Source: Jatrophihabitans_A sp035248685
GTDB lineage: Bacteria; Actinomycetota; Actinomycetes; Mycobacteriales; Jatrophihabitantaceae
NCBI GenBank assembly: GCA_035248685.1
Contig: DATFHF010000022.1
Span: 99,771-163,770 of the forward strand
Direction of reading: 5' to 3'
Length of the DNA stretch: 64,000 nucleotides
Shown here: positions 56,593 through 64,000 of the stretch, in pieces
Layout of the letters: each line of letters starts with the position of its first letter
Numbering within the stretch: position 1 is the stretch's first letter
Position numbers and translations under genes: made by a program
The notes under the pieces: model-generated
What the model was told of the DNA's origin: nothing
Databases searched by the model: none
What the model saw: only the letters and a program-made list of their open reading frames with translations

Positions 56593-57761
56593 TGGCAATG
56601 CGGATCGGAATCGTCTGCCCCTACCTGTGGGACATCCCAGGTGGCGTGCAGGCCCACGTTCGCGACCTGGCCGAGACCCTGATCGGTCTGGGTTACCAGG
56701 TCTCGGTGCTGGCTCCGGGTGACGAGGACTCGGCCACCCTGCCGGATTACGTGGTCGCCGCGGGCAAGACCGTCCCGATCCCGTACAACGGTTCGGTGGC
56801 GCGGTTGCAATTCGGGCTGGTGTCGGCCACCCGGGTCCGCCGCTGGCTGCGCCAGGGCGACTTCGACGTGGTGCACGTGCACGAGCCGGCGCCGCCGAGC
56901 CTGTCGCTGCTGACCGTGCTGCTCGCCGACGTCCCGCTGGTGGCCACCTTCCACGCCGCCTCGACCCGGTCCCGGTTCCTCACCATGTTCGACAGCGTCG
57001 TACAGGCCGTGCTGGAGCGGCTATCCGGCCGGATCGCGGTGTCGCCGGCCGCGCGCAAGCTGATCGTGGAGCACCTGGGAGGCGACGCGGTAGTAATCCC
57101 GAACGGAGTGTCGGTTGCGCACTACGCCGGCGCCCAGCCGCTGGCCGGCTACCCGCGCCCGACTGACCTCGGCGGCACCATCGGCTTCATCGGCCGCTAC
57201 GACGAACCGCGCAAGGGCATGTCGATTCTGCTCGCGGCGATGCGCGACCTGGTCCGGGTCCGGCCGGGTGTGCAGCTGGTGGTGGCCGGTCGCGGGGAGG
57301 AGAAGGAATTCATCGCGAGCCTGCCGCCCGAACTGGCCAACTCCGTGGTGATGCTCGGCATGGTCAGCGAGGCGGACAAGGCCAGCCTGCTGCACAGCGT
57401 GGACGTTTACGTCGCACCCAACACCGGCGGCGAGAGCTTCGGCATCATCCTGCTGGAGGCGATGGCCGCCGGTACCCCGATCGTGGCCAGCGACCTTCAG
57501 GCCTTCCGCCGGGTGCTCGGTGCGGACGAACGGCGCGCCGGTAGCGCGGTCGGCGAGCAGCAGCCCGCCGGCCTGCTGTTCACCAACCGGGACGTGCCGG
57601 GGCTGACCTCAGCGCTGGACCGGGTGTTGTCCGATTCCGCGCTGCGAACCCGGCTGACCGACACTGCGGCCGAGCTGGTGCGGCCTTACGACTGGAGCGT
57701 GGTGGCCGCCCAGATTCTGCGGGTGTACGAGATCGCGATCGCCGCGACCGCGCCGGCCTAA
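56592..57761 (+). CDS. pimA: PimA, phosphatidylinositol alpha-mannosyltransferase
   Basis: 389 aa from ATG 56592 (TGATG overlap with the acyltransferase; ATG 56598 also possible). GT-B fold, GT4 family: MRIGIVCPYLWDIPGGVQAH with the conserved GGVQ loop, VHVHEPAPPSLSLL, GTIGFIGRYDEPRKGMSILL, and GGESFGIILLEAMAAGTPIV with the E-x7-E motif. Uses GDP-mannose to place the first mannose on phosphatidylinositol, the committed step to PIMs and lipoarabinomannan-type glycolipids. Confidence 0.94.
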   Translation: MAMRIGIVCPYLWDIPGGVQAHVRDLAETLIGLGYQVSVLAPGDEDSATLPDYVVAAGKTVPIPYNGSVARLQFGLVSATRVRRWLRQGDFDVVHVHEPAPPSLSLLTVLLADVPLVATFHAASTRSRFLTMFDSVVQAVLERLSGRIAVSPAARKLIVEHLGGDAVVIPNGVSVAHYAGAQPLAGYPRPTDLGGTIGFIGRYDEPRKGMSILLAAMRDLVRVRPGVQLVVAGRGEEKEFIASLPPELANSVVMLGMVSEADKASLLHSVDVYVAPNTGGESFGIILLEAMAAGTPIVASDLQAFRRVLGADERRAGSAVGEQQPAGLLFTNRDVPGLTSALDRVLSDSALRTRLTDTAAELVRPYDWSVVAAQILRVYEIAIAATAPA

Positions 57762-57913
57762 ACCGAGGGCCGCCCGCCGGCATTCAAACCGTCGATGGTT
57801 AGTACCAGCGGAAGCCATCGCCGCCGCTAAGGATCACTTTCGCCGCGGGTCAGCGCGGCAGACGATTCCAGGTCGGCGGTCGCGTCGGCCGGAGCCGGAT
57901 CGGGCACGACTTG

Positions 57914-57925
57914 TAACCTACGTCC
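57914..57925 (+). promoter_or_regulatory. Leaderless -10 box of the LemA-like gene
   Basis: TAACCT (57914-57919) 6 nt before GTG 57926. Confidence 0.45.
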
Positions 57926-58477
57926 GTGCTCTCGGCAGGCTGGTTGATCGTAGCGGTGGTGCTGGCGATCCTGCTGACCAGCTGGGTGGTCTTCACGCTG
58001 ACCAGGCTCGACCGGCTGCACGCCCGGGTGGATGCGGCCCAGGCCGCGATGGATGCGCAGCTGGTCCGGCGGGCTGCCGCGGTACAGCACCTGGCCGAAA
58101 TGCCGGGTTCCGGAGTGCCGCCGGACTCCGCCCGAGAGTTGGCCGAGATCGCCCGGTCGGCGTTGGCGCTACCGTTGGCTGAACGGCAGGCGGTGGAAAA
58201 CCAGATCGGCCGGGCGATTGCCGAGCTCTCCGAGTTCCGCGAACGGCTGCCACCGGAGGCGGTACACGAACTTTCTGAGGCGGCTACGAGGGTGCTGATT
58301 GCCCGGCGGTTCTTCAACGACGCCGTGCGTGACACCCGTACGCTGCGAGCGCGTCGGATGCCGCGTCTGCTGCATCTGGCCGGGCATCGCGAGCTGCCGC
58401 TGTTCTTCGATATCGATGACAGCAGCCTGTTTGCGCATGCCGCCCCGGGCCCCGGATCGGGTGGCACCCTCCAGTGA
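57926..58477 (+). CDS. LemA-like membrane protein
   Basis: 183 aa from GTG 57926. N-terminal helix (GWLIVAVVLAILLTSWVVFTL), then the LemA-type coiled helices (RLDRLHARVDAAQAAMDAQL, ERQAVENQIGRAIAELSEF, EAATRVLIARRFFNDAVRDT). The YN-x-V/A-region of LemA appears as FFNDAVRDTRTLR. Function unknown. Its position after pimA is usual in actinobacteria, where a NUDIX gene often follows; none is here. Confidence 0.75.
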   Translation: MLSAGWLIVAVVLAILLTSWVVFTLTRLDRLHARVDAAQAAMDAQLVRRAAAVQHLAEMPGSGVPPDSARELAEIARSALALPLAERQAVENQIGRAIAELSEFRERLPPEAVHELSEAATRVLIARRFFNDAVRDTRTLRARRMPRLLHLAGHRELPLFFDIDDSSLFAHAAPGPGSGGTLQ

Positions 58478-58528
58478 GGGCCTAGCTGCTCGCCGTCCCG
58501 CCATCTGTTGTCTAGCTAGGAGCAGTGA

Positions 58529-59620
58529 ATGGTCGCCGGTATACCGCAGTTGTCCAGAAACCAGGCCTTGATCGCCGCCGGGGTGGTCGCGGTCGTGGTG
58601 ATCGGAGGGGTCACGGCGTTCGCGCTGTCCGGCAGTGACAAGAAGAAGGCGCCGGTGGCACAGCCGCCGCTGACCACCGCCAGCTCGACCAGCGCCAGCC
58701 CGACTCCCACCCCGACGCCGAGCGCCACCCCCAAGCCGGCACCGGCGGCGGTGAATCCGTTGACCGGCATCGGCAAGCCGCCGACCGGGCCGGTAATCGC
58801 GGTCAAGATCGACGACACCGGGAACGGCCGCCCATCGGTCGGACTGGACAGGGCCGACGTCATCTACATCGAACAGGCCGAAGGTGGCCTCACCCGGATG
58901 GTGGCGGTGTTCGGAACCAACAAGCCGGTGGTCGAAGCGGTGCGCAGCGTGCGAGCTAGCGACGCCGAGCTGCTGAGCCAGTACGGCCCGATCGTGCTGG
59001 TGGCCTCCGGTGGCGGTGGTGACTCGCTGGTCACCCTCGACCGCTCCATCGTGAAGGGCGTCATCAACGACCGCGGTGGTCCCGGCTTCTTCCGGGACGC
59101 CGGCCGGCCGGCACCCTACAACTTGGCGTCCAACCTGGCTCAGGTGGCGGCCGCCGTCGGCAAGACCGGCGGATCGAAGAACGTCGGCTTCAGCTGGTCG
59201 GCCAGCGACCCGCGGCTGGCCAAGGCGCACACCGCCAACACCATCAATACCGTGGTCGGCAGCACCGCGGTCACCTTCGTCTGGAACCCGGGCCTGCACC
59301 GCTACGTCCGGACCATCGGCGGCGCGCCGCTGGGGACCGCCGACGGCGCCCCGGTCGCGAGCCCGAACGTGTTGGTGCAGCTGTGCCGGGTCACCGTCAA
59401 TCCGGCCGACGTCGACGTCGACGGCAATCCGTCCCAGTTCACCTACACCGTCGGCTCGGGCCGGGTGGTGCTGTTCCGCAACGGCAAGCGGATCGAAGGC
59501 AAGTGGACGCGGGCAACCGCCAACTCACCGACCCGGTTCACCGACCTGGCGGGCAAGCCGCTGCTGCTGGCACCTGGTGGTGCGATCGTGGTGCTGGCCA
59601 CTTCCGGAGCACCGGTCTGA
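58529..59620 (+). CDS. DUF3048 (YerB-like) secreted or membrane-anchored protein
   Basis: 363 aa from ATG 58529 with TAGGAG upstream. Membrane helix at 12-32 (LIAAGVVAVVVIGGVTAFAL), Lys cluster, Thr/Ser/Pro spacer (45-75), then the DUF3048 N-domain (NPLTGIGKPPTGPVIAVKID, ADVIYIEQAEGGLTRMVAVF, VRSVRASDAELL) and C-domain (FVWNPGLHRYVRTIGGAPLG, VVLFRNGKRIEGKWTRAT). No Cys at the helix end, so not a lipoprotein. Role unknown. Confidence 0.87.
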   Translation: MVAGIPQLSRNQALIAAGVVAVVVIGGVTAFALSGSDKKKAPVAQPPLTTASSTSASPTPTPTPSATPKPAPAAVNPLTGIGKPPTGPVIAVKIDDTGNGRPSVGLDRADVIYIEQAEGGLTRMVAVFGTNKPVVEAVRSVRASDAELLSQYGPIVLVASGGGGDSLVTLDRSIVKGVINDRGGPGFFRDAGRPAPYNLASNLAQVAAAVGKTGGSKNVGFSWSASDPRLAKAHTANTINTVVGSTAVTFVWNPGLHRYVRTIGGAPLGTADGAPVASPNVLVQLCRVTVNPADVDVDGNPSQFTYTVGSGRVVLFRNGKRIEGKWTRATANSPTRFTDLAGKPLLLAPGGAIVVLATSGAPV

Positions 59621-59659
59621 TCTGGGCACGGATCCGGCCGAGCGCCATGTGCCCGGCCG

Positions 59660-59672
59660 TAGAATGACGGGC
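59660..59672 (+). promoter_or_regulatory. Leaderless promoter of pdxS
   Basis: TAGAAT (59660-59665) lies 7 nt before ATG 59673. It overlaps the earlier in-frame ATG 59664, which therefore is unlikely to be used. Confidence 0.5.
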
Positions 59673-60611
59673 ATGAGCGAGCAGCACAGCAGCAGCACTG
59701 ATTCTTCGAACAGCGGCGGTCCGGCCGGCCACGTCCTGGGCACCGCGCGGGTCAAGCGGGGCATGGCCGAGATGCTCAAGGGCGGCGTCATCATGGACGT
59801 GGTGACCGCCGAGCAGGCCAAGATCGCCGAGGATGCCGGCGCGGTCGCGGTGATGGCCTTGGAGCGGGTGCCCGCCGATATTCGCGCGCAGGGCGGCGTG
59901 TCCCGGATGAGCGACCCCGACATGATCGATTCGATCATCAGCGCGGTGTCCATCCCGGTGATGGCCAAGGCCCGAATCGGGCATTTCGTCGAGGCTCAGA
60001 TCCTGCAATCGCTTGGCGTTGACTACATCGACGAGTCGGAGGTGCTCACGCCGGCCGACTACGCCAACCACATCGACAAGTGGCAGTTCACCGTCCCGTT
60101 CGTGTGCGGGGCCACCAACCTCGGCGAGGCATTGCGCCGGATCACCGAGGGCGCGGCGATGATCCGCTCCAAGGGCGAGGCCGGCACCGGCGATGTGTCC
60201 AACGCCACTACCCACATGCGCAAGATCGGTGGCGAGATCCGGCGGCTGTCCTCGCTGTCGGCCGACGAGCTGTTCGTTGCCGCCAAGGAGTTGCAGGCAC
60301 CGTACGAGCTGGTCGCCGAGGTGGCTCGGGCCGGCAAGCTGCCGGTGGTGCTGTTCACCGCGGGTGGCATTGCCACGCCGGCCGATGCCGCGATGATGAT
60401 GCAGCTCGGCGCCGAAGGCGTGTTCGTCGGTTCCGGCATCTTCAAGTCGGGTAACCCGGCCCAGCGTGCCGAGGCGATCGTCAAGGCCACCACCTTCTAC
60501 GACGACCCGGACGTGCTGGCCAAGGTCTCGCGCGGGCTGGGGGAGGCCATGGTCGGCATCAACGTCGAGGAGATCCCGCAGCCACACCGGCTGGCCGAAC
60601 GCGGCTGGTAG
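59673..60611 (+). CDS. pdxS: PdxS, pyridoxal 5'-phosphate synthase synthase subunit
   Basis: 312 aa from ATG 59673. A Ser-rich disordered start, then the (beta/alpha)8 barrel: GTARVKRGMAEMLKGGVIMD, the first Lys region in VIMDVVTAEQAK, VMAKARIGHFVEAQILQSLG, YIDESEVLTPAD, and GAEGVFVGSGIFKSGNP with the phosphate-binding loop. Makes PLP from ribose 5-phosphate, glyceraldehyde 3-phosphate and ammonia, the ammonia coming from PdxT. In this window pdxT follows after DUF2277. Confidence 0.96.
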   Translation: MSEQHSSSTDSSNSGGPAGHVLGTARVKRGMAEMLKGGVIMDVVTAEQAKIAEDAGAVAVMALERVPADIRAQGGVSRMSDPDMIDSIISAVSIPVMAKARIGHFVEAQILQSLGVDYIDESEVLTPADYANHIDKWQFTVPFVCGATNLGEALRRITEGAAMIRSKGEAGTGDVSNATTHMRKIGGEIRRLSSLSADELFVAAKELQAPYELVAEVARAGKLPVVLFTAGGIATPADAAMMMQLGAEGVFVGSGIFKSGNPAQRAEAIVKATTFYDDPDVLAKVSRGLGEAMVGINVEEIPQPHRLAERGW

Positions 60612-60638
60612 TCCCGCCCCGTACCTCCGCTGCCCCGC

Positions 60639-60689
60639 CGATCTTCATAGAAATCGAGTGCCATGGCGCACGATAGTTATGAAGATCGC
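60639..60689. repeat. Inverted repeat element, TATGAAGATCG arms
   Basis: CGATCTTCATA (60639-60649) and TATGAAGATCG (60678-60688) form an 11-bp perfect inverted repeat with a 28-nt loop containing GCCATGGC. Right half matches 51474-51486. It could be a terminator of pdxS, an operator, or one copy of a dispersed palindromic repeat. Confidence 0.6.
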
Positions 60690-60753
60690 CGCGGTAGGTA
60701 GGAAGATCGCGACGACAGCGCGGGACGAAAGACGACAGCACGAGGAGACCAGC

Positions 60754-60984
60754 ATGTGCCGGAGCATCAAGACCCTGCGGCCGCCATACACCGAACATCC
60801 GACCGCGGCGGATTCCCGCGCGGCGGCGCTGCAGTACGTACGCAAGGTGGCCGGAATGCGCAGCCCGTCCAAGGCCAACGCCGAGGCATTCGAGGCGGCG
60901 GTGGCCGAGATCGCGCACATCACCGACCACCTGCTGGACAGCCTGGTGCTGCCCGCACGCCGGCCGGCGGCCGAAGCGTCCTAA
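60754..60984 (+). CDS. DUF2277 protein
   Basis: 76 aa from ATG 60754 with GAGGAG 6 nt upstream. Starts MCRSIKTLRPPYTEHPTAAD, the constant N-terminus of DUF2277, followed by a helical part (YVRKVAGMRSPSKANAEAFE). Family is small and has no known function; the conserved Cys2 and His are suggestive of metal binding. It sits between pdxS and pdxT, 18 nt before the latter, so may be co-transcribed with vitamin B6 synthesis. Confidence 0.9.
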   Translation: MCRSIKTLRPPYTEHPTAADSRAAALQYVRKVAGMRSPSKANAEAFEAAVAEIAHITDHLLDSLVLPARRPAAEAS

Positions 60985-61002
60985 CCATCCGGAGCAACTG
61001 AA

Positions 61003-61662
61003 GTGAGTTCCGCGCCGACCATCGGCGTGCTGGCGTTGCAGGGCGACGTCCGGGAGCACCTCGCGATGCTGGCATCGGTCGGCGCCCACGGGGTTCCGGT
61101 GCGCCGGCAGCGTGAGCTGGCGCAGGTCGACGGCCTCATCATCCCCGGCGGCGAATCGACCACCATCGTCAAGCTGGCCGGGTTGTTCGACCTGCTCGAA
61201 CCGATCCGGGAACGGATCGCCGGCGGCCTGCCGACCTATGGCTCGTGCGCCGGGATGATCCTGCTCGCCGACCGGATCGCCAACCCGGCGGTCGGCACGG
61301 CGGGCGTGCAAACCAGCTTCGGCGGCATCGACATGACGGTGCGGCGCAATGCCTTCGGCCGGCAGGTGGAATCGTTCGAGGAGCCGGTCAGCATGGTCGG
61401 CATGTCCGGCGGCCCGCTGATCGCGGTGTTCATCCGGGCGCCCTGGGTGGAGGAGGTCGGCCCGGCCGCCGAGGTGCTCGCCCGGGTGGAGGCCGGCCCA
61501 GCGACCGGTAGGATTGTGGGGATCCGACAGGGGCACCTGCTCGCGACCTCGTTCCATCCGGAACTGACTCATGACGCGCGGGTGCACGGTTATTTCGTGA
61601 ACATGGTGCGCGAGCAAGCAGCGATGAGCGCTCGCGCGAAGAGCAGAGGGAACGGCGAGTGA
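61003..61662 (+). CDS. pdxT: PdxT, glutaminase subunit of PLP synthase
   Basis: 219 aa from GTG 61003. Class I glutamine amidotransferase: GVLALQGDVREHLAMLASVG, GLIIPGGESTTI, nucleophile Cys near 82 in TYGSCAGMILLA, and His/Glu in TSFHPELTHD near 184. Supplies ammonia to PdxS. The last 14 residues (AAMSARAKSRGNGE) extend past the usual end and are encoded by a 36-bp repeat that recurs before yebC. Confidence 0.95.
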   Translation: MSSAPTIGVLALQGDVREHLAMLASVGAHGVPVRRQRELAQVDGLIIPGGESTTIVKLAGLFDLLEPIRERIAGGLPTYGSCAGMILLADRIANPAVGTAGVQTSFGGIDMTVRRNAFGRQVESFEEPVSMVGMSGGPLIAVFIRAPWVEEVGPAAEVLARVEAGPATGRIVGIRQGHLLATSFHPELTHDARVHGYFVNMVREQAAMSARAKSRGNGE

Positions 61663-61736
61663 GCATCGCAGGCGCCTTGGCGCCGAGGAGCGGAGCGAGC
61701 GCAGCGATGAGCGCTCGCGCGAAGAGCAAAGGGAAC
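61618..61736 (+). repeat. 36-bp direct repeat spanning the end of pdxT and the yebC leader
   Basis: 61618-61653 and 61701-61736 are identical except one base (GCAGAGGG against GCAAAGGG). Copy 1 codes the end of PdxT; copy 2 ends at AAAGGGAAC, the probable ribosome site of yebC. Between them is a purine-rich GAGGAGCGGAGCGAGCGCAG stretch. Confidence 0.9.
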
Positions 61737-61738
61737 CA

Positions 61739-62488
61739 GTGAGCGGGCATTCCAAGTGGGCGACGACCAAGCACAAGAAGGCGGTCATCGACGCCAAGCG
61801 CGGCAAGATGTTCGCCAAGTTGATCAAGAACATCGAGGTTGCCGCGCGTACCGGCGGCGGTGACCCGGCCGGCAATCCCACCCTCTACGACGCCATCCAG
61901 AAGGCCCGCAAGACCTCGGTGCCGCTGGACAACATCGAGCGCGCGGTTAAGCGCGGTTCCGGTGCCGAAGCTGGCGGCGCGGACTGGCAGACCATCCTTT
62001 ACGAGGGCTACGGCCCGTCCGGCGTGGCGGTGCTGATCGAGTGCCTGACCGACAACCGCAACCGGGCGGCCAGCGAGGTGCGGACGGCGATGACCCGTAA
62101 CGGTGGCAACATGGCCGATCCGGGTTCGGTTGCCTACCTGTTCACCCGCAAGGGCGTCGTCATCCTGGCCAAGGAGGGCCTGTCCGAGGACGACGTGCTG
62201 GCCGCGGTGCTCGAAGCCGGCGCCGAAGAGGTGAACGACCTCGGCGAGGAGTTCGAGGTGATCTGCGAAGCCACCGACCTGGTTACGGTTCGAACCGCCT
62301 TGCAGGACGCCGGGATCGACTACGAGTCGGCCGACTCCTCGTTCCTACCGAGCGTGCAGGTTCCGTTGGACGAAGACGGTGCGCGCAAGGTCTTCAAGCT
62401 GATCGACGCGTTGGAAGATTCCGACGACGTGCAGAACGTCTACGCCAACTTCGACGTGTCTGATGACGTGATGGCGGCCGTCGGTTAG
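61739..62488 (+). CDS. yebC: YebC/PmpR family protein
   Basis: 249 aa from GTG 61739. Starts with the family's SGHSKWATTKHKKAVIDAKR, then KLIKNIEVAARTGGGDPAGN, YEGYGPSGVAVLIECLTDNRNR and GSVAYLFTRKGVV. YebC proteins bind DNA as regulators in some species and, as recently recognised, promote translation through proline stretches. Its position before ruvC is the common actinobacterial order. Here a site-2 protease gene on the other strand is placed between. Confidence 0.95.
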   Translation: MSGHSKWATTKHKKAVIDAKRGKMFAKLIKNIEVAARTGGGDPAGNPTLYDAIQKARKTSVPLDNIERAVKRGSGAEAGGADWQTILYEGYGPSGVAVLIECLTDNRNRAASEVRTAMTRNGGNMADPGSVAYLFTRKGVVILAKEGLSEDDVLAAVLEAGAEEVNDLGEEFEVICEATDLVTVRTALQDAGIDYESADSSFLPSVQVPLDEDGARKVFKLIDALEDSDDVQNVYANFDVSDDVMAAVG

Positions 62489-62504
62489 AGAACGCGGTCG
62501 GTGG

Positions 62505-63290
62505 TCAGTTCGGCCGCCAGAATTGCAGCAGCCTGATGCCTACGTCGGCGTACTCATGCGGTAGCCCGGATAGGTCGAACAATCCGTAGATAAAACCGAA
62601 GAAAACTCGATTGAGCTGCCTGACCTGAAGCAGCGCGAAGACCAGCAGCAGCCCGAACGGCTTGAACTGCTCGGCGCCGGCTCGGAACTTCGGATCCAGA
62701 TACGGCTCGACAATGCCGTAGCCGTCCAAACCCGGTACCGGCAACAGGTTCAGCACCGCGGCCATCAGCTGGAGCAACCCTAGGCCGGCCACCGCGGCCC
62801 AGAAGAAGCCGTGCACGTTGGGAAAAGCGGCGGACTTGGCCAGCCCGATCAGCAGCACCGCGAAACCCAGGTTGATGGCCGGCCCGGCCAGTGCGACCAG
62901 CGCCCGTTGCAGATCACTGCGCAGGCGTTGCGGATGCAGGTATACCGCGCCACCGGGCAGGCCGATGCCGCCCATCGCGATGAACAACACCGGCAGCAGG
63001 ATCGACAACACCGGGTGGCTGTACCGCAGCGGGTTCAGGGTCAGGTAGCCGCGCGCCTCGACCTCGTGGTCGCCGAACAGCAACGCCAGCAGCGCGTGCG
63101 CGAACTCGTGCAAGCAGAGGGTGACCACCCAGCCGGCCAGGATGAACAGAAAGACGCCGAGCCTGGTGGTGCGATCGTCTACCGTTGCCGTCCAGCTCAG
63201 GTAGCCGCCCAGCGCGGCGGCGGCCAGCAGCGCCAGGAAGACCGGGCTGGGTCGCACTCGGGCTCGCCGGCGGCGGAACGGCACGGTCAT
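62505..63290 (-). CDS. Site-2 protease family membrane metalloprotease (RseP/SpoIVFB-like)
   Basis: 261 aa from ATG 63290. HEFAH at residues 61-65 in a membrane helix (LCLHEFAHALLALLFGD) and the second motif NLLPVPGLDGYG near 167-178 with the third zinc ligand Asp. About six membrane helices. Soluble PDZ domain absent. Similar proteins are widespread; target unknown. The insertion of this gene between yebC and ruvC on the opposite strand breaks the usual run. Confidence 0.9.
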   Translation of the reverse strand: MTVPFRRRRARVRPSPVFLALLAAAALGGYLSWTATVDDRTTRLGVFLFILAGWVVTLCLHEFAHALLALLFGDHEVEARGYLTLNPLRYSHPVLSILLPVLFIAMGGIGLPGGAVYLHPQRLRSDLQRALVALAGPAINLGFAVLLIGLAKSAAFPNVHGFFWAAVAGLGLLQLMAAVLNLLPVPGLDGYGIVEPYLDPKFRAGAEQFKPFGLLLVFALLQVRQLNRVFFGFIYGLFDLSGLPHEYADVGIRLLQFWRPN

Positions 63291-63352
63291 GGCTGGGCAG
63301 TCTAGGGATCAGCGTGTCAGCGGCCGGTGCCGACGCGCCACCGGTAAGGTGG

Positions 63353-63368
63353 TCGAACGTCCGTTCGA
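63353..63368 (+). promoter_or_regulatory. LexA (SOS) box before ruvC
   Basis: TCGAAC-GTCC-GTTCGA, matching the actinobacterial LexA consensus TCGAACN4GTTCGA at every fixed position, 19 nt before the ruvC ATG. The -10/-35 boxes are not clear. Confidence 0.88.
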
Positions 63369-63387
63369 TTGGGTGAGGCAGGTCGGC

Positions 63388-63954
63388 ATGCGGGTACTGG
63401 GGGTCGATCCGGGCCTGACCAGGTGTGGCCTCGGCGTGGTGGACGGCGCGGCCGGCCGCCGGCTTTCGCTGGTACACGTGGACGTGCTGCGGACGCCCGC
63501 CGACGCCGAACCGAGCCACCGGTTGCTCCAGCTGGCCGAGGCATTCGAAGCGGCGGTGGCCGAGTACCGGCCGGATGTGGTCGTCGTCGAGCGGGTGTTC
63601 GCACAGCACAACGTGCGGACCGTCACCGGGACCGGCCAGGTGGCCGGGTTGGCCATGGTGGCCGCCGCCCGAGCCGGCATCCCGGTGCAGCTGCACACGC
63701 CGTCCGAAGTCAAGGCGGCCATCACCGGGTCCGGCACCGCGGACAAGGCGCAGGTGACCGCCATGGTGACCCGAATCCTGCGCCTGGACGTGGCGCCCCG
63801 GCCGGCCGACGCCGCCGACGCGCTCGCCCTGGCCATCTGCCACCTCTGGCGCGGGCCGGCGCTGGCCCGGCGCGCGGCGGCGCTGGCAGCGGTCGGGGCG
63901 GCACGTGCGACCGGCCGGGTCGTGACAAGCTCGGGACGGGGAGGGCGTGGATGA
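63388..63954 (+). CDS. ruvC: RuvC, Holliday junction resolvase
   Basis: 188 aa from ATG 63388. Catalytic acids are visible: Asp7 (RVLGVDPGLTRCG), Glu68 (VVVVERVF), and the Asp pair of PADAADALALAICH. It resolves four-way junctions with RuvAB during recombination and fork repair. The perfect LexA box just upstream makes it part of the SOS regulon. Its TGA overlaps the ruvA ATG (ATGA). Confidence 0.96.
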   Translation: MRVLGVDPGLTRCGLGVVDGAAGRRLSLVHVDVLRTPADAEPSHRLLQLAEAFEAAVAEYRPDVVVVERVFAQHNVRTVTGTGQVAGLAMVAAARAGIPVQLHTPSEVKAAITGSGTADKAQVTAMVTRILRLDVAPRPADAADALALAICHLWRGPALARRAAALAAVGAARATGRVVTSSGRGGRG

Positions 63955-64000
63955 TCGCCAGCGTGCATGGCCGGGTGGCGGCTGTCGGGCCGGACGGAGC
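63951..64000 (+). CDS. ruvA: RuvA, Holliday junction-binding subunit (5' end only)
   Basis: Begins at ATG 63951 inside the ruvC stop and continues past the window. The 16 visible residues (MIASVHGRVAAVGPDG) are the standard RuvA start. RuvA holds the junction for the RuvB motor. Confidence 0.9.
   Translation, partial: MIASVHGRVAAVGPDG

Overview
The window is high-GC actinobacterial DNA. The signs are mycobacterial/actinomycete-style gene order (CDP-alcohol PIP synthase - PatA-like acyltransferase - PimA - ... - pdxS - pdxT - yebC - ruvC - ruvA), an F420/PPOX-family oxidoreductase, MarP, a HelD/HelR-type ATPase, EF-G2, a perfect actinobacterial LexA box before ruvC, and many leaderless starts (a TANNNT -10 box 6-8 nt before ATG/GTG). 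Chaplin-like repeats with an LAxTG sorting signal and an end of selB also fit a soil actinomycete. Genus cannot be read from the sequence. No IS element, prophage, CRISPR array or rRNA is visible; there is one tRNA (Val, CAC).

Layout. 1-4254: end of selB, LapA-like and PGPGW membrane proteins, an aldo/keto reductase, tRNA-Val followed by a SLOG-fold gene of lower GC, and a GNAT. 4307-6995: three genes joined by GTGA overlaps (97-aa helical protein, 2OG-Fe(II)-type oxygenase, NodU/CmcH O-carbamoyltransferase), which look like a small modification pathway. 7077-7375: DUF433 antitoxin with a truncated toxin. 8041-12150: the most unusual locus. Two tandem-duplicated genes encode 64/65-aa precursors with a conserved leader and 8-Cys, one-Trp mature parts. 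They are followed by MauD-like thioredoxin, ABC exporter, S26 signal peptidase and MauE-like genes. The peptides look like miniature relatives of the methylamine dehydrogenase light chain, with their own export and disulfide-forming set.

12404-17200: glycogen-debranching-type glucosidase, EfeO/EfeB without EfeU, and a frameshifted LysE. 17628-21918: subtilase with a C-terminal TSRWS pentapeptide array, next to a membrane GGDEF/EAL protein. 21923-22458: RHH antitoxin with a frameshifted toxin. 22624-32412: flippase-like/pseudokinase fusion, acyl-CoA-dehydrogenase-like flavoprotein, PCD-VOC fusion, glycosyltransferase plus PIG-L deacetylase, DMT transporter, HelR-like ATPase. 32533-36311: secreted phosphoesterase, secreted proteins, PPOX protein, DUF2690 protein with a strong terminator. 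36517-42809 (mostly minus): membrane protein, Smr, MarP, MFS, aldo/keto reductase, chaplin-like sorted protein and its secreted partner.

42972-47415: a molybdenum block (moeA, HTH-TOBE regulator, modA, modB, modC). 47418-54939: aldehyde dehydrogenase, CapA lipoprotein, HIT protein, Lys/Arg/Ala-rich coiled-coil protein, GNAT, EF-G2, small membrane protein. 55010-64000: phosphatidylinositol mannoside synthesis, DUF3048, vitamin B6 synthesis (pdxS/pdxT around DUF2277), yebC, a site-2 protease, and the SOS-controlled ruvC-ruvA start. Three toxin genes in the first 23 kb are decayed, two of them beside an intact antitoxin gene.
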